Origin: Prorocentrum cordatum
Taxonomy: Eukaryota; Sar; Dinophyceae; Prorocentrales; Prorocentraceae
NCBI GenBank assembly: GCA_963575745.1
Contig: CAUYUJ010015732.1
Coordinates: forward strand, 90,001-146,000
Direction of reading: 5' to 3'
Length of the DNA stretch: 56,000 nt
Below are positions 10,685-23,034 of this stretch, one piece after another; position 1 is the stretch's first letter; each line of letters begins with the position of its first letter. The notes beneath the pieces are model-generated. The model worked only from the letters and a program-made list of their open reading frames with translations, did no database searches and was not told the origin of the DNA. Position numbers and translations under genes: made by a program.

Positions 10685-11220
10685 GAGGCCTCTTGGGATT
10701 TTCTAAGGGCACTGGGCCTCTGGGATGCTTTTTGTGGGCTTTGTTGGGTCTGTTGGGGGCCTTTGGAGGCTCCTTGGAGGCTCTGTTGTCGTCTGTGGCC
10801 CTCTGGGGGCGCTTCAGGGCCGTCTTTGAGGCCATCTTGGGCGTCTTGGAGGTCTCCAGGCCGTTTTGAGGCCCTCTAGGGGCTATCTTCAGGGGCTCTT
10901 CGGCCGTCAGGGGGCCATCTCTGAGGCCTCCTGGGTGCTCCAGGGGCCGTCTTGGTGGTCTCTAGGGCCGTCCTGGATCGTCGGAACGCCGAAACTGAGC
11001 AAACAACATATAATCCGTCAAAAGACAAAAGACAGTCGATGATCAATGATGTCGACCTCTGCGGGCCTTCCTAGATGTCCTCTTGGAGGCCTCTTGGGAG
11101 CCTCTCGGGCCGTCTTGGAGGCCTCTTGGGCCGTCTTGGAGGCCACTTGAGGCCATCTTGGGCTCTCTTGGGGCCATCGCAGCCACCTTGGAGACCACCT
11201 TGCCGTCTTTGAGGCCTTTT
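10685..11220 (+). repeat. Degenerate CTTGGAGGCC / GGGCCATCTTGG repeat
   Basis: Same loose repeat class as 7940-8465, with units like TCTTGGAGGCCTCTTGGG and GGCCGTCTTGGAGG. The Gln/Pro/Arg-rich reverse frame comes from it. Confidence 0.75.
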
Positions 11221-11415
11221 TGTGTCTGGAGTGGGAAGGCTGACGAGCTGTGAAGTTTACGGGTCCTCGTGGAGACGGTTTTTGTTTTTTTTGTATCCTT
11301 GTTCTTCCGGGTGGCCGGCGGATTGAGCCGAAGGCCCTTGGGAACATTTACAGTAACCAAACACCACTTGACAATTAGCACGCCGTGCGCCCTTGCGGCA
11401 AGCCACAGGGCGCGG

Positions 11416-11575
11416 CGGATCGAAGACGCCTGCGGCGAATCACCGCCGCCCCGTGCACATGCGGTCGAACGTTTTTGGCCAGAGCTCGGCCACGTTATCG
11501 GACTGCGTGTCCCCTCAGCTGTTGTGGGAACCCTTCGGGGAATATTTGGGAGAGGAAGAGGGAGAGGACTAGGGA
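11416..11575 (+). repeat. Microsatellite-linked dispersed repeat, copy 2
   Basis: Second copy of the 10393-10560 sequence: GAAGACGCCTGCGGCGAATC, GGCCAGAGCTCGGCCACG, TATCGGACTGCGTGTCCC and GTTGTGGGAACCCTTCGGGG. It leads into (GAT)n. Confidence 0.85.
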
Positions 11576-11583
11576 GGAAACAC

Positions 11584-11770
<187 letters not shown>

Positions 11771-12119
11771 AGGAGGTGGAGGAGGAGGATGAGGAGGAGG
11801 AGTAGGACCAGTGTAAACCCAGGGTGCATCAACGATGTTTGAATCAATCCTCCGTCCAAGCTCCCTCTTCATAGGCCCCTACAACGGTTCATTTCCATTG
11901 AGGGAACTGCCTCGTTGGAAGACAGCCGTTTGAAAATCCTGCAGCATGCCAAAACATTGTTCTCGGGATTCCAACGCCACGGATCAACCTGACTGCTGCG
12001 TGTTGGCGATCGAGAGTCGTACCATAAACGCCATTCTTGGTTTTGTAACACAGCGAATTAACTTACCTGTTGCGCCCGCGTAATCCATAATCCATTCAAA
12101 ACACCATTTCCGCTACGTG

Positions 12120-12625
12120 GATGAAGAGAATCCGTGACTCTTGCAAGTTTTAAAAATGAATGTACGCGGCGCTAAGGCGAGAACCACATTTTGAAAAGGA
12201 TCCGCCCTCGATCCGTGAAATTCTTGCAGCATGTTAAAACGATTGTGCGCCGCGCTAGGGCGAGAGCCACATGTTGAAAATGAACCGCCCTCGATTCATG
12301 GAACCTCTGTGCAATTTTTCAAAACGAATGTGCGCCGCGCTAAGGCGAGAGCCACATGTTGAAAAGAAGCCGCCCTCGATCCGTGACATTCTTGCAAATT
12401 TTGCACGCGAATGTGCGCCGCGCTAAGGCGAGAGCCACAAGTTGAACATGAGCCGCCCTCAATCCATGAAGCTCTGGCAAATTTGTAACGTGAATGTGCG
12501 CCGCGCTGAGGCGAGAGCCACCTGTTGAAAAGAAACAGCCCTCAATCCGTGAAACTCTTCCAAATTTGTAAAACGAATGTGCGCCGCGCTAAGGCGAGAG
12601 ACATTTTGAAGACCACCCGCCTTCG
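12120..12625 (+). repeat. ~83-bp tandem array, 6 units
   Basis: The unit is TGTGCGCCGCGCTAAGGCG, AGAGCCACATGTTGAAAA, GCCGCCCTCGATCCGTGAAA and CTCTTGCAAATTTT. Successive copies start near 12162, 12245, 12329, 12412, 12495 and 12577. Mean divergence looks low. 11775-12110 before it is unremarkable. Confidence 0.92.
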
Positions 12626-12751
12626 ATGTGTGAAACTGTTCGAAACTGCAGAATCATAAATGGTGAGGAAATCTCAGGCGAAACGCGAGGCCCGCCGTAA
12701 AAACTGGCCTCGGGGTGCGACCAGGAGAACTTATTCATCGGGAAAAAGGAA

Positions 12752-12806
12752 TGGAGGAGGAGGAGGAGGAGGAGGAGGAGGAGGAGGAGGAGGAGGAGGA
12801 GGAGGA
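12752..12806 (+). repeat. (GGA)18 microsatellite
   Basis: Clean GGA run, poly-Gly in one frame. The 71-residue frame around it is not supported as a gene. Confidence 0.95.
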
Positions 12807-13179
12807 TTGCAATGTAGTGCTAATGCCCATGAGGGTAGGCATAACCCTGTGGAGGTGCTCGTGAAGGTCGAATGACGAACCAGCTGGTCCCAGAGCCTAC
12901 GCAGGGACTGTTGTTGGCACCTGGTGTCGGTGAGTGGTATGCGTGGTCATCATACCCCGAGACTGACACGGGTGTTCGACACACTAGGGTTGGCGAGGGG
13001 TGCTTCTCGATAGCCCCTGTCGCCTCCTACCGTACAAGTGATACGTTATTATGCGTATCTCACCACCTGATCAGAGGATGGGTTGGCATCCCCCAGAATA
13101 GTGTCAGACGCTGGCTCCCTCACCTTGTATGGGGGCCCGGGGCAGTTCACCGGGGGCCGCAAAACAGGACGGCTTGCAA

Positions 13180-13830
13180 CCCTAGTTGGGACATGTGCGT
13201 CTGCTACTCCGCAGGGAGGATCGCCATCTTGGCGGTGGCGGGGGGTACCCGCTCCGCATCGGACCAGCATGGAGATCTGCTCTGCTGCAGGCAGGGGCGC
13301 CATCTTAGGGTTGACAAGGGGGGGCCTGTGCCATCGCAGGTCGGATCGCAACCACAGGGGTGACACGGGTATGCATCTCTGAAGCAGGCCAGGTCGCCCT
13401 CCCCCCCCAAACTTGGACAGGGAGGACCACCTTCGCTGCCGCCGATGTCTCCGCTGTGGGGTGACAAGAAGGACCTCTTCCACAGGATAGCCGACCGCCG
13501 TCCTGGCGGTTTCCAGGGGTAACCAGTCCACAGGTGGGCACCCTTCCACCTGAGGGGTGACAAGGGGGCCCTGTTCCAACGTGGGGCCATCGTCACTTTA
13601 GGGGTGACAGTTGGTTGGCTCCCCAGCAGGACTGATCGCTGGCTTGCAGGTGATCGAGGGACCTGCTTCACAGAAGTGCGGATCATCGCTGTTCTAGGGG
13701 TGACGGTTAGGCGGCCCCCCATGGGGACTGATCGCCGGCCTACGGGCGACAGAGGGCAGCCTCCTCCACAGGAGGGCGGAGCGCCACCCCTGGGGCAACA
13801 GTCGACCTCTGGTCAAAGTACACGTCGGTC
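13180..13830 (+). repeat. Degenerate GGGGTGACA-spaced tandem repeat
   Basis: GGGGTGACAAGG, CCACAGG and CGCCATC-type blocks recur at irregular ~45-100-bp spacing (around 13310, 13355, 13470, 13555, 13600, 13698). Diverged minisatellite; all long frames here are repeat shadows. 12850-13180 has no supportable gene. Confidence 0.6.
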
Positions 13831-14724
13831 CAACTAGTTGCGTCCAGAGCGTCTTGGCTCTCAACGCGCGCAAGCACATGCCAGCGCCAAATGCGGCCCA
13901 ATGGTTCCCCCAGTCGCGGATGCGCCGCCCGGCAGGCGGCTGCGCCCCAGCGCTTTGGTTCTAGTTCATGTTGCGCTCCGGGCGTACTGGCAATCTAAAC
14001 GGTCGACGCCTCTGTGCGGTCGCCGCCATTCCGGCTGGGTTGACGTCGCCGCAGCTTTTGCCTGCCTGCCCGCGGCGGCCTCTGGACGAGCTCGTTTTAC
14101 TTAGAGATGCGGGTGATGGGCGGAGACGCACCTGGGCGGGGTGATAAGGGGCTGGGCGGCTGGGATACGGAAGGCGGTTTAGGTGAGATCCGCCATGACA
14201 TTTTGCTTGCTCCCACTGCGATGCCAGCCTTCGCCGGCACAGGGCGGCAACCCTCCCCCCTCTAGGATGTCCCCCCAGCGCCCTCCAAGGGCTTGGCCTG
14301 GTGGGGGCTCGGGCCTTTGTGGGGCCGCCCAGGGCGGGACGCGAGGATCTCTCCACCCGTCTGGAACAGATGCAGGTGAGACGAGGTCCCCTCCTGCCTC
14401 CTGCCTCCACGCGCGCCGTTTTGACGGGGAAGATGCCCCCTCGAGCTCGCGACCGCTCGCCCAATGCGAAGGGTCGTCCGCGCGGCCGCTCCGATTTGCG
14501 GCCGTGCGGGCCGAGTCTGGGTGGATGCCCGATCAAATTGCCGCACGCCCTGGGCCAGAGGCAACGGATGGGGGAAAACATGGGGGGAGAGGTGCGAGCT
14601 TTGAGGGGGGGGGCCGCGTGGTTTAGGAATCCCCGCCCCCCTACACTCCGAGTCCGCGACGCAGATCCTGCCCCGGAGACGGGACTTGCGAAGTCCTGCC
14701 CTCGAGACTGGGGCTGAGCCCCGC

Positions 14725-14930
14725 CATGCGGCTCGTGCTTGAATCGAGCGCCCCCGTTGCTGTGGATGGCCCGGCGCACCCGAAGATGGGCGTGGGGATG
14801 CGGCTCGAATCGAGTGCTCCCCTTTTTACGGATAGGCCGGCGTGCCCAAAAGTGCGGGGGGGGGGGTCTCGGGGTTCTGGCTCGAATCGCGCCCCCCCTC
14901 TTATAGGGATAGGCTGGTGCACCCGACGGC
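14725..14930 (+). repeat. ~80-bp tandem repeat, about 3 units
   Basis: GGCTCGAATCGAGCGCCCCC, then TGTGGATGGCCCGGCGCACC, then CGAAGATGGGCGTGGGGATG, repeated about three times with divergence. The 356-residue reverse-strand frame covering 13961-15031 spans this repeat and is not accepted. 14930-16050 is GC-rich with no gene I can support. Confidence 0.7.
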
Positions 14931-16079
14931 GCCGACAGCGTGGCCCCGTCGCCCGTCCGCCGTCGCCTCGAGACCGCGCGCGACGCGTGAATCACAGGGC
15001 CCCGCTTTGCCGCCCGTGGCCAGCCGTGCAAGCGTAAGCAGAAACCATCATCATTGCCACGATCGTGGAAGGGGTCTTTTTCGGCACCCCTCGAGGCAAC
15101 GGTCTGTTGGCGTCGCGGTAGCAGCCAGCATGATCAAAACTGGCCCCGCGGCCGCAGTTGCCCGCGACCGCCGCCTGCTGGCGGCGCAGCGGATGGTGAA
15201 GAGGATGGAGCGCCGATATCGGCATGCATTCCCCCGAGCACAGGGCTGGGCCTCTCTTAGACTTGGGGCGCTGGCGGGGGCTGAGCCATTGCCGAGAAGT
15301 CTCGGCGCCGGGCGATGCGAGCTTCAGGTTGCCATCTTGCTCGAGGCCACGGAGGCCCTCCGTATGCGCGCAGGCCCCGCCCGTGCAGCAGACGCGGGGC
15401 ACCCTGAGCGAGTCGCTGGAAATGCGCATGGCGTGCTTCCGAGGGTTCTGGATGGGATGGGTGAAAGCTTCGCCGCGGCCTTTGCGCGGGCTGCTGGTCG
15501 GCGCCGGCTCCTTGGGGCCTGGCGGAAGTCAGGCGAGCGCGGCGCGCCCGCCTGTTCTGTTTCCATGCCTAACTGCTCGCGTGGGCCGCGTGGCCGGCGG
15601 CTCGGCGCGGTCGCGGGGGCTGGGCGGGGAGAGGGGGGGGGCGGGTGAGGGCCTGGGAGCACTTGGCGCGCGGCGCCAACTCCTGTGAGGAAACTCCCTT
15701 CCCTAGGCGATTCGTCGAACATCGAGCGCGTGGCTTTGGGGGGGGAACTTGGAGATGCGGGGGGGGGGGGTGGCCTGCGCGGCGCGCAGCGGGTGCCTCC
15801 GAGGTGTCGCCGATTCGTTGGCCCAGTTTACTTTCTCGGCCTCGGATGGCCGAGGTAGAGACGGAGCGTCTCCTTTCTGCGCATTTGCGCTCCGCGTCGT
15901 TGCCAGAGGATTTGGAGCGGCGCGGCGCGTCACTGAATCTCCCCCGTCTACTGCGCGGGGAAATGTCCGTGACCGGCGCCTTTACATTTTATTATGGAGC
16001 GTTTCCATGCCAGGCGCCGTGCGGACGTTAGCCGGCACGCTTGCCAGACATTCCGGCCTTGGACCACGAACGACAGGCG

Positions 16080-18940
16080 GAGATGTCAGACCATCCACGA
16101 GAACTGCGGACGCGCGAGATAGCCTGGAAGCCATCGCCCAGGCGACTGCGGTAGCGCAAGCTAACCGAGCATTGCGCGCTATGACGACGCCACTAGGCCA
16201 GGTCCTCTTATCGCCACGGGGATCTAGTAGACTACCGCCGACCCACCACGACGAAGGACGACTGGGGGTGCGGAGCGTTGCATGCCCAGTTGCTCGCAAT
16301 GAACCTGAAAGTGCTCAAGCAGCGGCTCGGGTCGGCAGTCGCGAAGTTGCTGTCCGATGCCCAGACCCACGGCGCGCGCTTTACATTGAGGTGCCGATGG
16401 TCCGAAAGCTTGGCTCGGACAACGCAGTTCTTCGAGCGGTGCCTGTTTTTGTCGCAAGTCTACCTGCGGGGGGACCCGCGATGACTTTCGGGCGCCTGCC
16501 CACCCAGCAGGGAAACTTGCAAGCGGCCGCATCCAGCGAATTACCATCCAAATCGCATCTAACATGGCAATATTTGATCTGGAACTATTTCAGGATCAAG
16601 AATGTGGTCGCAGTCCGACTTGCTAGGAGTATTCGCCGACTACGTGCAGTCATTTGCGCGGACAGCTGCGCCCTGGTCTATTCTGACAGCGATGATGCAC
16701 CAGGGTTCAACTACTACGAGTCGATCGGCGCAGCCCTCGACACGCCTGCGATTACTGGGTCAACGCGCGCAAGGGTAACGCAGTGCCTGAAATCATCCAA
16801 GCATCAGGCTGGCGCCGATGGGGACTTTTCGAAATTCGACGAACATGCGGACGTTCCTGCGCCGCGCGGTGACTCGCAAACGGCGGAAACGTCAGAGGAC
16901 GAAGCGTCCCCGCCTACAGCGCGCCCCCCACGATTCAAGAAGAAGGGGAGCCGACCGTGGGATCTATGTTATCGAAGCCTGGTGCACATAACTCCAGGAT
17001 GATCGCGAGCTTCTTGAGACAGCGACGCTGGAACTTCCGCGCGCATTACCTATTCGGATGTTATCGGACCAGACGGTCTCGATTACAGCAGCCAACGACG
17101 ACCCGGGCACTCGTCATCGCGGAGACGCACGCTGCCACAGCTCAGATGTTGCCATGTCTCCGTGACCCCTCACTACGTCGAAGACTGTGCGCGCCATGCG
17201 ATTGATGGCGACAAGCATGGCCGACAGAACAGTGCCCTGTGGCCGATAAGGCCAAAGTTGTCCTTGCAGATCAGCGGCGTAGTCCGTGGCAGAACGACGA
17301 CGTTGCCGCGGTGCGTGCGTGCGTCTTCGTAGCTGCTAAGCGGGCAGCAGTGGCAGGGAAAGGCGACCTGGTCGCTGAGGCCGAGACAGTAGCCGACCCA
17401 GTGCCGGTAGGAACGGCACTCTACACTGAGTTACACATTTGGCTTGATAACGAGGGCTTCAAGATGGCATCTCATGAAGACGCCCCAAGCGTCATGACCT
17501 CGCGCTGCGCACATAAATGGAAGGTGTTCAAGGATGACAACGGAGAAATGGCCAGGACAGCTCGTTCGCGACTTGTCCTGCGAGTATTCTTTAACGCAGA
17601 CGCTTTTGATGTAGAAGCCTTCTCAGGAGCAGCCAGAAGGTCAAGCCGGCGTCTACTGGCCAGCGAAGGCGCGTGCAACCCTGACTGGGAAATTGCGTCT
17701 CAAGGGTCTCGCCTACCGTGCACTTCGCATGTGAGCCACTGGAGAGTTGAAACGCATCGTGCGCATACTTTACTTTACCGCCTGTATCGGCAGCTGTGTT
17801 GCGAGCCCCCCCATGGGTTCGAGATGCACGACGAACTTCGCCGCGTCTTGCATTGCCCGGGGCCGGGCGCCCGGACGAAGGGCGCCCCGCTAATCTTCTC
17901 CTTGATGCTTCGCTGCATCACGCGTGGTTTTTGCTTGGGAGCCGCGTTTTATGACGGAGAACTGGAAGCGGCGGAGGCGCTATTGACGGCCGAGCGCGTG
18001 GGCGATATCAATATGACTGTAACGGAGGAAACTATCGTTCGCCGCGGGAAATGAGTCGAAAGCACGTTTGGCGCGTGTAATCTTAACGAACACTCGCGCT
18101 CACGGCGCCGCCAGAAATGCGGACGGAAATGGGGATGTTACTTTGGAGCAGGACGAATACATCAAGCAGCTTCGCCCCGCCCCGTCCAACGCCCTGGCCA
18201 GGCGGCGGCGGAGGCCGAGGGGAACGCTGCGAAACCTGTGGCAGGCGCATTCGTCAGCCTCCGTGGGGCATTAGCATGTGCCTTCATAGCCCAGGTCTGG
18301 TAGATGGTATCTGTTGTCTCTCTACAAAGGGTTCAAGAACCTACCTATATTCAGGTGCGGCGACTGAGTGCAAGTGCGCGGGAGCTGCAGCGTCAACCTC
18401 AGAATATTGTTTACCTTGCTATGAAGCCCACTGGTGAAATCGACCTACACAGCGACTTTGGCTATCGACGTTTGCCTGGGGACGTTGGAGATTGGGCACC
18501 AGAGGTTCCGACTTGCTCTGCGTGGACGCACGCGCAATGACAATTTTGTCGCGCGTTGGATCGATGCCTATTGCAAGTTGCATCGACGTCCAGTGAGATC
18601 AAGCAGCTCCGCGGAAACGCCTGCAGCAGCCCATGGGATGGGGGGCTGCTACACGAACGCTGTTACACTACTAAGAGCAAAGGGCGGGGCCGCTTACGAC
18701 AACCCAGCTCAATCATATGCTTGAAATGGGCGGCCTCTGTCTCAAAGGCAAGGACTTTTACGCGTGCCCGCAGAATGCGCGCTGCTAAGACACGTCAGCT
18801 GGATAAGACACATGGTGGATAGAAGCGTCGTGCGCATCACGCAACGGTGTGATGCGCGGGATACGACTACCGATGGACATGCCAGAGGCAGTCTCGAAAT
18901 GGACCTCAATGGCGGGCACGCAATCTTGTAAGCGCGAGTT
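16080..18940 (+). mobile_element. Decayed Ty1/copia-type LTR retrotransposon polyprotein
   Basis: Several frames carry successive copia-like blocks known from dinoflagellate genomes. An integrase/linker part (16100-17000) ends in FDEHADVPAPRGDS. A block before the reverse transcriptase (RT) domain (17240-17520) has RRSPWQNDDV and HKWKVFKDDNGEMAR. An RT part (to 18054) has RSRLVLR, AFDVEAFSGAARRSSRRLLA and ERVGDINMT in place of the catalytic [YV]-x-DD box. Then come LEQDEYIKQLRP (18150) and SLQRVQEPT plus MKPTGEIDLHSDFGYRRL at the RNase H start (18320-18480). An RNase H tail near 18860 reads RCDARDTTTDGHARG. At least five frame changes and stops make it inactive. I found no LTRs, gag or protease. 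Identification rests on recalled family features, not a search. Confidence 0.82.
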
Positions 18941-19044
18941 TGAAGACTTGCGCTCCATAGAGGGCACTCCGTAGATAACGCTTGGTTTCGGAGGCGCTTC
19001 CAGACGACTTGTTTGCAGCGCGAGCGTCCATGATATTCGCGCAG

Positions 19045-19397
19045 AGCGACCCGTCGTGAATGGACAACTACAGACCGATCTGCTTAACCTCAGTTGCTTA
19101 CCGGTTGTTTGCGACCATGCTGAAGCCACGTTCCTTAGACGCTGGGCTTGACAGCCGCATTCGGCCATCGCAGTGCGGATTTCGTTTTGAATCGCTGCGC
19201 GGAAGACGCCATCTTCATGGCCAGAAGGCATCTTGAGCTCGCACGCGCAAAGTGCGATGGGTCGGCTTCTTGCTTGGCATTGGATTGGCGCAAGGCCTTC
19301 GACAGCGCGCGCGCGGGGCGGTGGTTGCATGTCCTCTCGCGTTTTGGAATTACACTGAACTATGTGCGTATCATTTGATGCGCGATGTTGAACAGGC

Positions 19398-19436
<39 letters not shown>

Positions 19437-20450
19437 TTGTTTTTTTTGTGTTTTTTTTTTTGTTTTTGTTGCGTAGAAGCTTCGGTGTGCCATCGGATGA
19501 GGTGTCGCAGCGATCAGGTGTTTCGCGGGGGTGCGCGTTTGACCCGTTGCTGTTGGTGGCGCTGATGTCGGCGCTGATGAGGGGCGCGGTCGCCGTGCTT
19601 CCCGGCCCCGCAGCAGAGGCGCATCGGCTGACAGGTTTGGCCGACACTGCTTTCGCCGGTGACGCGCCGTTCCTGGGCGCGGCGGCAGCGCGCGCGCGCG
19701 CGCTAGAGTTAGCGGGGGCGGCGGCGCGGGCAGGCGGCGCGAGCGGCCTCGAGTTGAATTTCGGCAAGTTCCAATTGCCCCAGTCCAACTCGCACAAGCC
19801 GGTGTGCTTCCAAGGGAAGGCCGCGCCGAGTGAGGACAGCATTGTCTATCTTGGATCCTCGTTGTCAGCTGGTGGTAGAATGAACCGAGGGCTCTGCCGC
19901 CAGATGTGAATGGCAGCGGCAGACTTCCGCCTCCTCCGGCGAGTCTGGAATCATTCCTCTTTGCCGTTCAAGCGGCGTCTTCTGGTGTATCAGTTACGGG
20001 CCGAGTCCAAGTTGCCGCGCGCGCTGCAGGCGGGTTGCTTCGCGATGGCGGACCTTCGCCGACTCGGCTGTTTTCGAGCCAAATGCCTGCGACGAGATCT
20101 CGGCGTAAAGCCATCATTTACTTCGAGGGCATCCAACGCTACTGTCCTGCAGCGCGCGGGCTTCGAGACCGCTTCGGCGCCGCTCCCGCGCGGGCAGTTG
20201 GTTTTCTTAGGTCGTGTCTTACGCCGGCCAGACAGTTCAGACATGCGAGCGGCCCCGTTCCAGCACGGCCTCCCTCCCCTTGCGCCCCGCCGCCGACAGG
20301 TGCGCCCGACGAACCGGAAGGCCAAGGAATGAATGGGCCCGAAGCGTGCTGCCCGACGCAATCCGTCTGACCGGAGGCAGTTTCCATTTGTAACATGCCG
20401 TGAGCGACTCCTCCAGTTGGCGCCGATCAGCGCGCCGAGTAGATGTACTT
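19045..20450 (+). mobile_element. Decayed LINE reverse transcriptase fragment
   Basis: Frames in order: YRPICLTSVAYRLFATMLKP (about 19065-19125), a CGFRFES block, CLALDWRKAFDSARA (RT motif A, near 19275), VSRGCAFDPLLLVALMSAL (motif B region, consensus QGCPLSPLLF), then FAGDAPFL where an active enzyme has FADD. After these come YLGSSLSAGGRMNR and the C-terminal MAAADFRLLRRVWNHSSLPF, SNATVLQRAGFE and LGRVLRRPDSSDMRAAPF blocks. Frameshifts near 19140, 19375 and 19905 and the lost DD make it dead. The 5' half (endonuclease) is absent. It directly follows the copia remnant, so two elements are stacked here. Confidence 0.85.
19399..19470. repeat. Poly-T tract inside the LINE RT
   Basis: About 37 Ts followed by T runs broken by G. 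The tract sits where related RTs have a Phe-Phe-Val stretch, between the MRDVEQA and VPSDEVSQRSGV blocks. It may have grown from TTC/TTT codons, or be a minus-strand poly(A). Confidence 0.9.
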
Positions 20451-20650
20451 AGTTGATCAGCTGACATTCGCGCCCAAGGTCTGCCACAGCCTACGGCGCG
20501 AACGGACGAGCGACCTTGAAGGTTGGGCCTGACTCATGACGGGCCAGCGGAACGCTTCTATTCGGCGTGGGAACACGCGGTGGAATGAACACATCTTAAT
20601 GTTTTGCGTTTTGCTTTTTATATTTTATTGATTTCCTTGCGCTTTCTGCG

Positions 20651-20682
20651 CCTTCGGGCCCCTGTCAGACGGGCCCCGAAGG
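20651..20682. repeat. Short GC-rich hairpin
   Basis: CCTTCGGGCCC and GGGCCCCGAAGG are reverse complements with one bulge and a loop of about 9 nt. No function can be assigned. The surrounding 20450-21080 holds no gene I can support. Confidence 0.6.
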
Positions 20683-21084
20683 GCTGTCGTTGGCGCTTGG
20701 CCCGGCCAGCCCATGTCGCCACTTTGCGGCGCGATCCTGGCTCGATGCCGGATCGTGCTTGCCGACGCTTGGCAGCTCCTGTCAACGCGAGTTTTCGCGC
20801 GTGTTTTTTGCAGAAGATGTAGCTTAATCTTGCTGCTCGCTCCCCTCGTCTCCTCCCCCCTCGACTCTGAAATCGGGGTATCATAGGATAGATGTATGGC
20901 GAGCATAACGAGCGTGCCGCCGCCGTCTGGCTCAAAATGCTGGCGCCCGATTTGTCTGGACCGTTCGAGGATCTTGCGGCCCACTGTCGTACCTAAAACA
21001 AAACCCGATCAGTCTTCTGGATGGTGCGCCATCTTACACCGTATTTCAAACTATTTACTGAATGTTCTTCATCTTGCTTTGTAC

Positions 21085-21830
21085 TTCTTGAGGTCTCTCA
21101 GAGGCTGTCTGGGGGCCCGGAAAGCCGTCTCAAGGCTAGCTTGGGTTGTTTGGGAGCGTCTTGGGCCATTCTTGTACGTTCTGGGGGCTTTCTGGGGTCG
21201 TCTTGGGCTGTCCTTGGGCGTTTGGGGTGTTCCCCAGGAGGCTGGGGCGCGCGGCGCCAGGGGCGTTCCGCAGATGTCGCGGGGAGGTGCGGGCCCCTTG
21301 GGGGGAGGGGGGACGTGGGACGTGTATGTCTGTTACATTGTTGTGTATGTATATAGACTCGTATCCTCACATTCACGTATTTAGACATGTATGTGTATGT
21401 ATGTATGTTTACACATAAGCACATGTATAAATGTATGTATATACACACAAGACTGCAATGGCGCTTCGCGCCGCGCACCTTGGTCCTTCAATTTTTGCCT
21501 GCGGGCGGAGTGAAAGAAAGGTACATAACTGATTTCTGCCATTTTCGTCGCCGTCGTCGGTGTCGTTGCAGTCGTTCTTAATATGTTGCTCCTTTTCCGT
21601 CCCTCTTATTACCCATGCGATTTTTTCTGTTCTCAGCTTTTTTTCGTGTGGAGACTCCTCCTTGGGATGCTGATTGGGCGCGTCACGAAGCCTTTGTAGG
21701 GGTTTGTTGGGGGCTTCTGAAGGCCTCCTTGGCTCCTTTGGGGGGTTGTGGGGGCTCTCTCTGGCCACCTGGGTCACGATTCGAAGCGTTTCGGGGGCGC
21801 ATTGGGGTCATTGTGGGGAGTAATTAGCTG
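21085..21830 (+). repeat. Degenerate CTTGGGNC repeats with a TATG microsatellite between
   Basis: CTTGGGCCATTCTTG and GTCTTGGGCTGTCCTTGGGC type units occupy 21085-21260, and GGGGGCTTCTGAAGGCCTCC type units 21655-21830. A TATG/CATGTATG-rich microsatellite lies at about 21332-21445. No gene is supported. Confidence 0.65.
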
Positions 21831-21884
21831 TTTGGGGCCCGCGCCAGTGATAGGCATGATTTTCCTGCTGATAGTGGCGATGCC

Positions 21885-22175
21885 GATGCTGATGTTGACG
21901 ACGACGACGATGCTGCGTGTGATGATGTCGGTGATTTTATCACGATGGTGGCGACATCGATGATACAGATGTCGACGATGACGACAAATATGTTGCTGAT
22001 CGGATGATGACGGTGATGGCGATGATGATGATGGTCGTTGTGATGAGGAATACGGTGCAGATGACTACAGGGATGAGGATGACGGTTCGGATGATGACAC
22101 ATATCGTGCTATGGTAATGCGGGTGATGGTGCGGGTGCTGATTATTTTGCGGATGATGAGGAGCGGTATTGAGCC
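21885..22175 (+). repeat. Degenerate GAT/GAC microsatellite
   Basis: GATGCTGATG, GACGACGACG and GATGATGATG blocks with many substitutions. 22180-23030 after it shows no gene I can support. Confidence 0.8.
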
Positions 22176-23034
22176 GACCGGTGCTGCCCTTTCTCAATCC
22201 CTCGCCTGCTGACGATGTTTGCTTTTGGCTTCAACTTCAGTAGCTCGCCCGCGTTCCGCTCTTGAGCTACCTGCTCGTCGAGTCGTGCGTTGCTGTGCCG
22301 TGCGTTTCCTGCTTGCCCGCCCCCTTCACGTTCCTGCTTTCGGAATGCTCGAAGGTTCTGGTCTGCGCCCTCCTTTGCCTTCCCCCTTCCCCACTCCCGT
22401 CTACCCTTTTTGCTTGGCGCGCCGCCAGGCCATGCAGAGGGCAGAGGTCTGCATCCTTTCCCTCGCAGCCCCCCCCGAGCGGCGCGCTGGGGGGCCTCTG
22501 GGAGGACCAGGGCCAGGGCCTCGCCGGGCTTCGACCATCGGGATTCGAGGATCGAGGCTTCGAGGATCGAGGCTGGATCTCCTCTCGCCTCGTCGTCTCG
22601 TCTCGCCTGCCAGGTCGTACCGTCTCAAGTTGCAAAGGCTGGCTTCCAGGGTGCTTCAAAGCATTCGGCTGAGGCATCGGCCGCGTCAGCGCCGTGTTGC
22701 TTGCCCGTGCGCTTCCGATGTGCACGGTCGGATGCGTCCAAGGCTAAAGACTGTATGTTTGTGATGGCCTTTTGATGCCGCCACTATGGAGGAGTAGTCG
22801 TACCCTGGACCAAGCCCCAGGTCCTGGGACACCAGGCCCTTTGAGTCAGCCGTAAGTGACCATGCGGCCTACAACCACTTGCATTGAAGCATCCTGCAGT
22901 TCTACGTTCGGGTAAACGTATATCTGGCGTTCAAATGTGTGGCGTGAAGCAGAAAATTTGGCGCTCGGGGTCGTAAGTGAACTTTGAAGAGTAGTTCATT
23001 GTGGTCGCACGGCGTCCCGGTGGCGGTTGGGAGG

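Noticed and set aside
13961-15031. 356-residue reverse-strand frame
   Set aside because: GC-rich chance frame across an 80-bp tandem repeat; Arg/Pro/Gly-rich with no domain, and other frames are open too.
20651-20682. Bacterial-type terminator
   Set aside because: The hairpin lacks a following T run and the sequence is eukaryotic nuclear DNA.
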